40,325 bases of DNA from an uncultured Lachnospiraceae bacterium (GTDB taxonomy: Bacteria > Bacillota > Clostridia > Lachnospirales > Lachnospiraceae). The translations under genes were made by a program, and so were the position numbers. Location of the stretch: positions 1-40,325 of the forward strand of contig CAMNQH010000032.1 of the NCBI GenBank assembly GCA_946549035.1, read 5' to 3'. The notes beneath the pieces are model-generated. The model saw only the letters and a list, made by a program, of their open reading frames with translations, ran no database searches and was not told where the DNA came from. Within the stretch, counting starts at the first letter, position 1, and the number at the start of each line of letters is the position of its first letter. Positions 33,497 to 40,325 of the stretch are shown piece after piece.

Positions 33497-34339
33497 ATGA
33501 ACGACTACGAAAAGCGGGGATATCTAAACCAGGATTACCGCATATTTCATATTACGGACCAACACCAGCGGGAATTTCCCTATCATTATCACGATTTCTA
33601 TAAAATCCTGATCCTGCTGAAAGGGGATGTTACCTACTGCATTGAAGGCAAATCTTATCCTCTGCTTCCTTATGACCTGGTGCTAATCAACGCCGGGGAA
33701 GTCCATCACCCGATTGTCCGCAGCTGCGCGGCTTACGAGCGGATTATCCTGTATATCTCCCCTAACTTTCTTTCTTCCTTTCGTCAGGAGGGCTGCAATC
33801 TGGAGCTTTGTTTTTTACAGGCACAGCAGGAAAAATCCAATGTCCTGCGGCTGCCTTCCATTCAAAGCAGCCGCCTGTATCAAGTCCTTATGGAGCTAGA
33901 GGGTTCCTCTAATGAGCAAATCTATGGAGCGGATTTTTACCGAAAGCTCCTGTTTTTAGAATTTATGGTTCACTTAAACCGGGCTGCTGTATTGGACACA
34001 TTACATTTCATGCCTAACAATAACGCCAATGATAAAATTCTTATGGTGTTATCCTATATAAACGACCATCTGACAGAGGAAATCTCCATTGACAGCCTGT
34101 CAAAGAAGTTTTACATCAGCAAATATTACCTGATGCATTCCTTTAAAAAAGAAACCGGCTATACCATAGGCGCTTATTTGCATTTGAAACGCCTGTTTTA
34201 TGGAAGAGAGCTGATTCGTCAGGGAATGCCTGTGACAAAAGCCTGTTTTGCCTGTGGTTTTTTCAGCTACTCCGCATTCTCCAGAGCTTACAAGAAGCAA
34301 TTTGGGGAAGCACCCACCCGCCCCCGGGGCCTGCCTTAA
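33497..34339 (+). CDS. AraC-family transcriptional regulator with cupin sensor domain
   Basis: A 280-aa regulator. Residues about 15-100 form a cupin-like sugar/ligand-binding domain (FPYHYHDFYKILILLKGDVTYCIEG, LINAGEVHHPIV). Residues about 180-278 form the double HTH AraC domain (SIDSLSKKFYISKYYLMHSFKKE, then VTKACFACGFFSYSAFSRAYKKQFGEAP). The ligand and targets are unknown; the next gene downstream is a PLP enzyme with its own promoter. AAAGGAG precedes the ATG. It follows the candidate ncRNA terminator by 76 bases. Confidence 0.92.
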   Translation: MNDYEKRGYLNQDYRIFHITDQHQREFPYHYHDFYKILILLKGDVTYCIEGKSYPLLPYDLVLINAGEVHHPIVRSCAAYERIILYISPNFLSSFRQEGCNLELCFLQAQQEKSNVLRLPSIQSSRLYQVLMELEGSSNEQIYGADFYRKLLFLEFMVHLNRAAVLDTLHFMPNNNANDKILMVLSYINDHLTEEISIDSLSKKFYISKYYLMHSFKKETGYTIGAYLHLKRLFYGRELIRQGMPVTKACFACGFFSYSAFSRAYKKQFGEAPTRPRGLP

Positions 34340-34410
34340 AAGCCGCCGGATATTTTTGTATATTCCCTTATGATATTGCAGATAATGCTTTAATAGAGCA
34401 GTCCCTTCCA

Positions 34411-34439
34411 TTGACAGGAATCAGTCGCTATGATATTGT
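34411..34439 (+). promoter_or_regulatory. Promoter of the PLP enzyme/dapF/murE group
   Basis: A perfect TTGACA (34411-34416) and TATTGT (34434-34439) with a 17-bp spacer on the plus strand, about 60 bases before the ATG at 34500. Confidence 0.65.
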
Positions 34440-34499
34440 TAAACACAGATGAAACTACAAAATGAACGTGTTTTTTTTACAAAAACGGAGGATTTTCCC

Positions 34500-35678
34500 A
34501 TGATCAACGAATGCTATTATGATGAATTTGACAAAAAAGAGGGACTCGGCTTTGATTCCAAGGTGGTGCACGGAGCCATGGGCTGCGACCCCATTACCGG
34601 AGCCGTCAGCTTCCCTATTTTCCAGAGCGCAACGTTCCGTCACCGCTCTTTTGGTATCTCCACCGGGTACGACTATTCCCGTCTTTCCAATCCTACCCGC
34701 CAGGAGCTAGAACGCACCATGGCCATACTGGAAGGAGGCCTGGAGGGCTTTGCCTTTACCAGCGGACAAGCCGCCAATATGACGGTTTTCAGCTTGTTGA
34801 AGCATGGAGATCATGTGCTTTTGTCCGACGACATTTACGGCGGCACCTTCCGTATTTGTGAAGAAATTTTCCGAGGCGTCGGCGCTGATTTTACTTATGT
34901 GGATATGGGAGATCTTTCACAGGTTCGCAAACAGCTGCGCCCTTCTACCCGGATGATCTTTGTGGAAACCCCCACGAACCCCATGATGAAGGTAGCTGAT
35001 ATTGCCGCTATTTCCAAAATCGCCAAGGAACAGGGCGCTCTGCTTGTGGTAGACAACACCTTTCTGACTCCCTGCTTCCAACGTCCCATTGAACTGGGGG
35101 CAGACATCGTTGTACACAGCGGCACCAAATACCTTTGCGGCCACAATGACGTACTGGCGGGGTTAGCGGTAGTCACCACTCCGGAATTGGCAGAACATTT
35201 TCATGGGGAAACAAAATCCCGGGGAAATCAGCTTGCCCCCTTTGACTCCTGGCTGCTTCTAAGAGGCATCAAGACCTTGTCTTTAAGAATGAAGCGTCAC
35301 AATGAAAACGCCATGGAGGTTGCCAAGTGGCTGCGTACTCATCCCAAGGTAAAAAAGGTCTACTATACCGGCTTTGAAGACCACAAAGGGTATGAAATCT
35401 CCTGCAGACAGGCTAAGGGCTTCGGAGGTATGATTTCCTTTGAGTTAGACAGTGAAGAAAGCGCCCACAAGCTTCTCTCCAACGTATCTATGATTCTCTT
35501 TGCCGAAAGCTTAGGAGGCTGCGAGACCTTGGTGACGTACCCCCTGACTCAGACCCACGAATCCATCCCCCGGGAAACTTGTGAAAAGCTGGGGATCAAC
35601 GAACGCTTTATCCGTATCTCCATCGGCATCGAAGATGTGGAAGATATTATCAACGACCTTTCTCAGGCTTTGGAATAG
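34500..35678 (+). CDS. Trans-sulfuration family PLP enzyme (cystathionine gamma-synthase/beta-lyase/methionine gamma-lyase type)
   Basis: A 392-aa Cys/Met-metabolism PLP-dependent enzyme. Landmarks are YSRLSNPTRQELE, the FTSGQAANMTVFSLL phosphate-binding region, VDNTFLTPCFQRP and the PLP lysine in HSGTKYLCGHND. The C-terminal part has ETLVTYPLTQTHESIP. Members make or break C-S bonds in cystathionine, homocysteine, methionine or cysteine; these are hard to separate by sequence, so I leave the exact reaction open. GGAGG eight bases upstream supports the ATG at 34500 over the earlier in-frame start. It is followed nine bases later by dapF, suggesting an amino-acid/cell-wall operon. Confidence 0.9.
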   Translation: MINECYYDEFDKKEGLGFDSKVVHGAMGCDPITGAVSFPIFQSATFRHRSFGISTGYDYSRLSNPTRQELERTMAILEGGLEGFAFTSGQAANMTVFSLLKHGDHVLLSDDIYGGTFRICEEIFRGVGADFTYVDMGDLSQVRKQLRPSTRMIFVETPTNPMMKVADIAAISKIAKEQGALLVVDNTFLTPCFQRPIELGADIVVHSGTKYLCGHNDVLAGLAVVTTPELAEHFHGETKSRGNQLAPFDSWLLLRGIKTLSLRMKRHNENAMEVAKWLRTHPKVKKVYYTGFEDHKGYEISCRQAKGFGGMISFELDSEESAHKLLSNVSMILFAESLGGCETLVTYPLTQTHESIPRETCEKLGINERFIRISIGIEDVEDIINDLSQALE

Positions 35679-35687
35679 GAGCAGCCT

Positions 35688-36539
35688 ATGAACATCAAAT
35701 TTACAAAAATGCAGGCTTTTGGCAACGATTATATTTATATAGATACCCTAAGCCAGGACATGCCCGCTTCTTTGGGAGATTTGGCAAAACACGTTTCTGA
35801 TATCCACTATGGCATAGGCTCCGACGGCATGGTTTTAATCTGCCCTTCTAAATCATGCGAGTTCCGTATGCGGATTTTCAATCCCGACGGCACAGAAGGG
35901 GAAATGTGCGGCAACGCCTTGCGCAGCACGGCAAAATATGTCTACGACAAAGGACTGACAGACAAGACGGATTTCTATATTGAGACTTTTGGCGGCAATC
36001 AGCATATTCAGCTAAAAACCTCAGAGGGCAAAGTCACCAACATAACGGCGGACATTGGAAAACCTGTGCTGGACGCTAAGAAAATCCCTGTTTGTACGTC
36101 TCTCGATACATTTGTAAACCAACCCGTTTCTGTAGAAGGCCAAACATTTTATCTCACGGCTGTCTCCTGGGGCAACCCTCACTGCGTTACCTTTCTGGAC
36201 ACCCTGGAGGATCTTAACATCGCCCTCTACGGCCCCGCTATAGAAACCATGTTATCCTTGTTCCCCAACCGCACCAATGTCACCTTTGCCCAGGTGATCG
36301 ACGATTCTCATATTAAGATTCGGGAATGGGAACGAGGAACCGGAGAAACCATCGGATGCGGAACCGGATGCTGTACTGCCGTAGCAGCCGCAAATATCCT
36401 GGGTCTGTGCGGCCGCACCGTAACCGTAAAGCAAATCGGCGGTCCGCTGCACATCCACTGGGATGAGGCGGATCACATGTTTATGACGGGTCCCTCCCAC
36501 TATATATGCGAAGGAGAAATCATCTATGAAGCTGAGTGA
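35688..36539 (+). CDS. dapF: Diaminopimelate epimerase
   Basis: A 283-aa enzyme that converts LL- to meso-diaminopimelate for lysine and peptidoglycan synthesis. The two catalytic cysteines are visible: C74 in GEMCGNALRS and the Cys of IGCGTGCC near residue 225. The N-terminal MQAFGNDYIYID and the phosphate-free FNPDGTEGEMCGN pattern are typical. AGGAGC sits before the ATG, nine bases after the PLP enzyme stop codon. Its end overlaps the start of murE by 14 bases, so the epimerase and the ligase that uses its product are probably translationally coupled. Confidence 0.96.
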   Translation: MNIKFTKMQAFGNDYIYIDTLSQDMPASLGDLAKHVSDIHYGIGSDGMVLICPSKSCEFRMRIFNPDGTEGEMCGNALRSTAKYVYDKGLTDKTDFYIETFGGNQHIQLKTSEGKVTNITADIGKPVLDAKKIPVCTSLDTFVNQPVSVEGQTFYLTAVSWGNPHCVTFLDTLEDLNIALYGPAIETMLSLFPNRTNVTFAQVIDDSHIKIREWERGTGETIGCGTGCCTAVAAANILGLCGRTVTVKQIGGPLHIHWDEADHMFMTGPSHYICEGEIIYEAE

Positions 36540-37980
36540 GCTGATAGAACACATAAACCCCCTCCAGGTGGTGGGGGACACGGATGTAGAAATTTCATCC
36601 ATAGAATACAATTCCAAACAAGTAAAAGATAAAACATTATTTGTCTGTCTCAAAGGCTTTAAATCAGACGGACATACCTACATCGGGGACGCCTTCCACA
36701 AAGGCGCCTCCGCTTTTCTGGTGGAAACCCTTCCCACTACCCCTATCGACGCCACAATCATTCAGGTAGCAGACACTCGGAACGCCCTGGCCCTGGCCGC
36801 AGCCGCCTGGTTCGGCCATCCCGCCCAGAAGCTGACGGTCATCGGCCTTACCGGAACCAAGGGTAAGACTACCACTGCCTTTATGATGAAGCAGATTCTG
36901 GAAGAATCCGGATGTAAAACCGGCATGATCGGCACCGTGGGCGCCTATATCGGTGATGAAAAAATTCCCATCAAAAACACGACCCCCGAATCCTTTGAGC
37001 TTCATTCTCTGTTTGCCCAAATGGTGGCGAAAGGCTGTACCCATGTGGTTATGGAGGCTTCCTCTCAAGGCTTCAAATTAAAGCGGACGGCAGGCATTCT
37101 CTTTGATTACGGCGTCTTTTTAAACCTTTCCCCGGATCATATCAGTCCGGCGGAGCACAAAGATTTTGAAGAATACCGGGACTGTAAAAAAATGATGTTT
37201 CGCCAAACCAGGCAGGCTGTTGTAAATATTGATGGAGATCACTGGGAATACGTCGCTTCAGACGTTCAAAACCCTGTCACCTTCTCCACAAACCAGCCCG
37301 CCTCCCTCACCGCATCCCATATGGAAAACATCTGGGAACCGGGACTCTTAGGCTCTACCTTTACCGTTCATGGGCTTTACGAGGGAACCGTCACCTTAAA
37401 CATGCCCGGGGCCTTTAACGTCCACAATGCATTGGCCGCCATGGCCATTGCCGCTAATCTTGGCATTCCCTTTGAAACTGTGGTATCCGCCCTGAAAAAA
37501 GTATCCGTAAAAGGCCGTACTCAGCTGATTCCTGAGGCCGCCCACTTATCCACGTTCCTCATCGACTATGCCCACAATGCATTAAGCATTGAAAGCCTTT
37601 TGTCCATGCTGAAAAGCTACCGCCCCGGGCGGTTGATCTGTTTGTTTGGCGGCGGCGGCAACCGGGACAAGCAGCGGCGTTACGATATGGGAAAGGCTGC
37701 CGGAAAATATGCGGATCTGACCATTATCACCACGGATAATCCCCGTTGGGAAGATCCCGCCAACATCAACGCCCATATTATAGAGGGACTTGACGTATAT
37801 CACGGAGCATACCAGATTATTATGGACCGGACAGAGGCGATTCATTACCTAATGGATCACTGTAAAAAAGACGACATTGTTGCCTTAATCGGAAAAGGAC
37901 ACGAAGAATATCAAGAAATCGAAGGCGTAAAATATTATTTTTCAGAAGAAAACATTATACGAGAGTATGCCAAAGAATAA
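36526..37980 (+). CDS. murE: UDP-N-acetylmuramoyl-L-alanyl-D-glutamate ligase, probably meso-DAP adding
   Basis: A 484-aa Mur ligase adding the third residue of the peptidoglycan stem peptide with ATP in the cytoplasm. An N-terminal UDP-MurNAc-binding domain (about 1-100), a central ATPase domain with P-loop GLTGTKGKTTTAF and a C-terminal domain with DYAHNALSIESLL are present. The specificity loop reads TDNPRWEDP; DNPR marks meso-DAP ligases, which fits dapF overlapping its start by 14 bases. GAAGGAGA lies before the ATG inside dapF. The length is normal for MurE. Confidence 0.95.
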   Translation: MKLSELIEHINPLQVVGDTDVEISSIEYNSKQVKDKTLFVCLKGFKSDGHTYIGDAFHKGASAFLVETLPTTPIDATIIQVADTRNALALAAAAWFGHPAQKLTVIGLTGTKGKTTTAFMMKQILEESGCKTGMIGTVGAYIGDEKIPIKNTTPESFELHSLFAQMVAKGCTHVVMEASSQGFKLKRTAGILFDYGVFLNLSPDHISPAEHKDFEEYRDCKKMMFRQTRQAVVNIDGDHWEYVASDVQNPVTFSTNQPASLTASHMENIWEPGLLGSTFTVHGLYEGTVTLNMPGAFNVHNALAAMAIAANLGIPFETVVSALKKVSVKGRTQLIPEAAHLSTFLIDYAHNALSIESLLSMLKSYRPGRLICLFGGGGNRDKQRRYDMGKAAGKYADLTIITTDNPRWEDPANINAHIIEGLDVYHGAYQIIMDRTEAIHYLMDHCKKDDIVALIGKGHEEYQEIEGVKYYFSEENIIREYAKE

Positions 37981-37992
37981 CGTAAAGGCAGG

Positions 37993-38048
37993 AAAAAAAG
38001 AGGACCGACAAAGCTTGGAATTTAAATCCACCAGCCGAGTCAGTCCTC
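37993..38048 (-). terminator. Intrinsic terminator between murE and the RibD_C gene
   Basis: GAGGACTGAC (38039-38048 on the minus strand) pairs with GTCGGTCCTC (38000-38009) with one mismatch, plus an inner GGATTTAAATTCC-like stem. TTTTTTTCC follows on the minus strand, so it best serves the minus-strand gene, with possible weaker use by murE. Confidence 0.82.
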
Positions 38049-38077
38049 CATTTTCTAAGAAAATCCATTGGCATTGA

Positions 38078-38758
38078 TCAGTGAATCACCTGATAGCGTA
38101 ACCTGAGATAGGAGTTCTCTAAAACTGTGCAATCCTGTAATTTTAACACTCCTAACTGTGATAACTCACGTTCCGACAGCAAAGAGTTTCCGTCAATCAA
38201 AGTAGATGTATTTTTACCTCCAATTAATACAGGAGCTACCACAACATCAATATAATCCATCAGTTTTTCCCGGAGAAACAGTCCGTTTAGCGTACCGCCA
38301 GTTTGTATTGTTATTCTCTCACAGCTATAACATCCTTTAAGCTTTGTAAGAACCTCCTGCAGTGATAGTTCATCTTGATAAAGGATATGAAGATTGTCTT
38401 CTTCTACTTCAAATGCCGGATGATTTTTATTGGTTGTCACCAGCACAAATTGTTTCGATAAAGCACAAAAATAACGTATCCCATGTTCCGTTAAATGCTT
38501 ATTGTCAATGATCACAAAGGAGACAGGGGTCTTATTTGGCATATCTGCTGTATTAACACCGATTTTGGCTTGCACTCTTCCGGAATTAAGGGACCATAAA
38601 TCTGTTGTCTGCTCTATTTCATAGTATTGATGTAATCCTTCTTTCACTCCCTCTATTTTAGGAAAATCCGTATCCACGTCTAACTTGTCTGATGCGCCAG
38701 TGCTGATTTTGCCGTCAACAGACATTAGCATAAATAATGTTGTAATCGGTCTGTCCAT
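38078..38758 (-). CDS. RibD C-terminal/dihydrofolate reductase-like protein
   Basis: A 226-aa single-domain protein of the RibD_C (DHFR-like) family. The N-terminal strand PITTLFMLMSVDGKISTG and the late GGTLNGLFLREKLMDYIDVVVAPVLIGGK are characteristic of pyrimidine reductases that use NADPH. No deaminase domain or other riboflavin genes are near, so it is an orphan reductase rather than a riboflavin enzyme with confidence. GGAGGG precedes the ATG. It follows the alpha/beta hydrolase by 48 bases in the PadR operon. Confidence 0.85.
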   Translation of the reverse strand: MDRPITTLFMLMSVDGKISTGASDKLDVDTDFPKIEGVKEGLHQYYEIEQTTDLWSLNSGRVQAKIGVNTADMPNKTPVSFVIIDNKHLTEHGIRYFCALSKQFVLVTTNKNHPAFEVEEDNLHILYQDELSLQEVLTKLKGCYSCERITIQTGGTLNGLFLREKLMDYIDVVVAPVLIGGKNTSTLIDGNSLLSERELSQLGVLKLQDCTVLENSYLRLRYQVIH

Positions 38759-38806
38759 TTTCTCCCTCCAAAATTCAATTTATGAATTTTTCAAAATGCA
38801 TCAAAT

Positions 38807-39595
38807 TTATTCTGCGCTTGCCCAAAAATCCTCTATAGTTTTATTAAATTCCTGGGGCACATCCATATTCACACAATGTCCTGCATGTTCAAAAATAACT
38901 ACCCTGCAATCGGGCTCGCTCATTTTCCATTGTTTTATTGCCTCTAATTCCATTGGAATATCAAAGCTTCCGCATCCAATCAATAAGGGATAATTTCGTT
39001 CTCCCGTCTTAAACTTGTTTACCATACTGTTGAGGGTTGCCAGAAACATAAACGACTTTTTTGGAAAAAGTACGTTCATATCAAAAAACTCATCTTGCGC
39101 CTGCACCGTATAGGCAGAGATTTTCTTATTTTCTTTTGCAAACCATTTAACCGAAAAAAGGGCCTTTAACATCATCAGCATCTGGTTTGCACCATTTTTC
39201 TTTTGCATTTTAATATCAAAATGATTGACGTCATATCCTCCGAAACAAGCCAATGAGCTTACGGAATTTGGATAATGATTTGCAAAATCCTGGGCCAATA
39301 CTGCTCCCAAGGAAACGCCCACAATATGTATTTTTCCAATATTTTCCACATGCAAGATATCAAATATCCATTTTGACATCTTATCTACACCGTCGCCTTT
39401 TTGGGTATCCGTGGACTGCCCATGACCGATAATATCAATGGCCAGAATATTATATTTGTCTTGAAAATATTCAAACTGTCTTTTGAACATATTATGATTG
39501 ACAAAAGCGGCATGAATAAAAAGCACCCATTGAGTATGCCCTGTTTCGCTGATAAAATATGTAATTGGTGAATTAGATAGCTTTTTTGGTTTCAT
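38807..39595 (-). CDS. Alpha/beta hydrolase
   Basis: A 262-aa soluble serine hydrolase. The oxyanion-strand motif FIHAAFVNHNMF, AIDIIGHGQS, the nucleophile elbow GVSLGA and the late HAGHCVNMDVPQEFN with the catalytic His are visible. It could be an esterase, lactonase or C-C hydrolase; the substrate is unknown. Its ATG overlaps the PadR stop codon as ATGA (39592-39595), so the two are translationally coupled. Codon use is more AT-rich than in the wall-synthesis genes, as for its operon neighbours, hinting at a different origin. Confidence 0.88.
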   Translation of the reverse strand: MKPKKLSNSPITYFISETGHTQWVLFIHAAFVNHNMFKRQFEYFQDKYNILAIDIIGHGQSTDTQKGDGVDKMSKWIFDILHVENIGKIHIVGVSLGAVLAQDFANHYPNSVSSLACFGGYDVNHFDIKMQKKNGANQMLMMLKALFSVKWFAKENKKISAYTVQAQDEFFDMNVLFPKKSFMFLATLNSMVNKFKTGERNYPLLIGCGSFDIPMELEAIKQWKMSEPDCRVVIFEHAGHCVNMDVPQEFNKTIEDFWASAE

Positions 39596-40131
39596 AGCTT
39601 TTTGCCTCTTATTTCCTCAAGAAGTTTTTGATGCCACTCCATATTAAATTTCATAAAATCTTTGCCATATCGGGCAGCGGCAAACTGATAATAGAGAATA
39701 TCCTTATTTTCATCTGGAACTATTACATCTTCCGCCTCTTTACAAATGGCATTTAACACATCATACTGTGTTTTTAATTGTGAAATATACTCTTGTAACC
39801 TTGCCTCACGTGTTTCTTTTGCGGAAAAACCCATAAAATACAATTTTGCCAATTCAGGATTTTTAATCCCCTGCGCATTCAGGGGTGTAGTTATCCACTC
39901 AGTAAAACTCTGTTTTCCTCGTTCCGTGATGGAATAAATCTTTTTATATTTTCCATGTTCAACGGCTTCTTCATATTGAATATATCCACAAGTAAGCAAC
40001 TTCTTTATAGCAGCCTGTATACTTCCCATGCTGCTGCTATACATCATATTAAGCCCTTTATCGATTCTTTCACGCAACTGATAAATGGTTCTGCTGCTCA
40101 ATAGCAAAAGACCGAGTATCATGTGATCCAT
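39592..40131 (-). CDS. PadR-family transcriptional regulator
   Basis: A 179-aa regulator. The N-terminal about 85 residues are a PadR winged helix (ILGLLLLSSRTIYQLRERI, SSSMGSIQAAIKKLLTCGYI, then KKIYSITERGKQSFTEW). The C-terminal about 90 residues form a helical dimerisation domain. PadR proteins usually repress their own operon and a detoxification gene in response to small aromatic or drug-like compounds. AGGAGA precedes the ATG. The promoter carries a palindrome that is a likely autoregulatory site. It heads an operon with the hydrolase and RibD_C genes. Confidence 0.92.
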   Translation of the reverse strand: MDHMILGLLLLSSRTIYQLRERIDKGLNMMYSSSMGSIQAAIKKLLTCGYIQYEEAVEHGKYKKIYSITERGKQSFTEWITTPLNAQGIKNPELAKLYFMGFSAKETREARLQEYISQLKTQYDVLNAICKEAEDVIVPDENKDILYYQFAAARYGKDFMKFNMEWHQKLLEEIRGKKL

Positions 40132-40149
40132 GCTCTTCTCCTATATATT

Positions 40150-40196
40150 ACTATTAGAAATAGTTTTATTATATTTGGTTTCTGTAGCGATGTCAA
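40150..40196 (-). promoter_or_regulatory. Consensus promoter and palindrome of the PadR operon
   Basis: TTGACA (40191-40196) and TATAAT (40168-40173) on the minus strand, spacer 17 bp. Just downstream, ACTATT and AATAGT form a 15-bp palindrome (40150-40164) that covers the likely transcription start, where a repressor would block it. Confidence 0.82.
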
Positions 40197-40209
40197 TAGA
40201 GAATAATAG

Positions 40210-40325
40210 AGGGGTATCAGAATAGGTTGTCGACTTTTTGTACATCACCCCATGCCGGAGGATGGCGGCGATCCCCGCCACAGTTATGCCCTGGTGGTGG
40301 ATAAGGTCAACCCCGGTCTGACCGA
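40210..40325 (+). other. Open frame running off the right edge, possibly part of a mobile-element gene
   Basis: After a TAG at 40207 the plus-strand frame stays open to the window end, with an internal ATG at 40252. The last 29 residues read as plausible protein (PMPEDGGDPRHSYALVVDK then VNPGL), and the DNA switches abruptly from AT-rich to GC-rich near 40240. There is no ribosome binding site for the ATG. It may be a truncated fragment or the start of a neighbouring accessory element. The family is not recognised. Confidence 0.3.

Noticed and set aside
40210..40325. Naming the edge fragment as a specific conjugation protein
   Set aside because: Fewer than 40 codons are visible and no diagnostic motif is present.

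Overview
The window looks like chromosome from a gut-type Gram-positive anaerobe of the Clostridia, most likely Lachnospiraceae. The signs are strong AGGAGG-type ribosome binding sites, consensus TTGACA/TATAAT promoters, a fused 1426-residue acyl-CoA dehydratase activase, DUF2225 and LytTR/DUF3021 genes, a trigger-factor-like lipoprotein, and MurE with a DNPR motif beside DapF (meso-diaminopimelate wall). The genus cannot be fixed from this sequence. No tRNA, rRNA, CRISPR array or transposase gene was recognised.

Layout. 1-6.7 kb: the start of a secreted Glu/Pro-rich repeat protein (runs off the left edge), an M20 amidohydrolase, a 212-bp MITE-like inverted-repeat element, a membrane protein joining two solute-binding domains to a degenerate GGDEF and an intact-looking EAL domain, and a FUSC-type membrane protein. 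6.7-12.7 kb: a minus-strand run of seven genes that looks like one operon. It has a consensus promoter embedded in a long palindrome, then a 72-aa protein, a metallo-beta-lactamase-fold hydrolase, an NSS sodium symporter, an SGNH hydrolase, a sugar isomerase/epimerase TIM barrel, a second palindrome, the beta and alpha subunits of a C-glycoside deglycosidase, and a terminator. This is the most interesting system here: the carbon-carbon-bond-cleaving pair is present, but the oxidoreductase that normally makes its 3-oxo substrate is not in the window.

12.7-15.7 kb: a short non-coding stretch with a GC-rich island, a secreted protein with two near-identical repeats and a Cys-containing C-terminal region, and a LytTR/DUF3021 regulatory pair. 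15.7-21.6 kb: MocR-type regulator, DUF2225 protein and glnS (probable operon whose leader carries an intrinsic terminator), a rhomboid-like protein lacking the catalytic GxSG, and a LysM protein. 21.7-26.4 kb: a half copy of the MITE-like element and the giant activase. 26.4-31.8 kb: rbsK, asnS, a trigger-factor-like PPIase lipoprotein and, divergently, pncB with an unusual structured leader. 31.8-33.5 kb: a family 2 glycosyltransferase and a 664-bp gap holding a candidate structured ncRNA. 33.5-38 kb: AraC regulator, trans-sulfuration-type PLP enzyme, dapF and murE. 38-40.3 kb: a PadR / alpha/beta hydrolase / RibD_C operon, then an unidentified open frame running off the right edge.

All calls come from reading the sequence and from knowledge of protein families; no database search was run.
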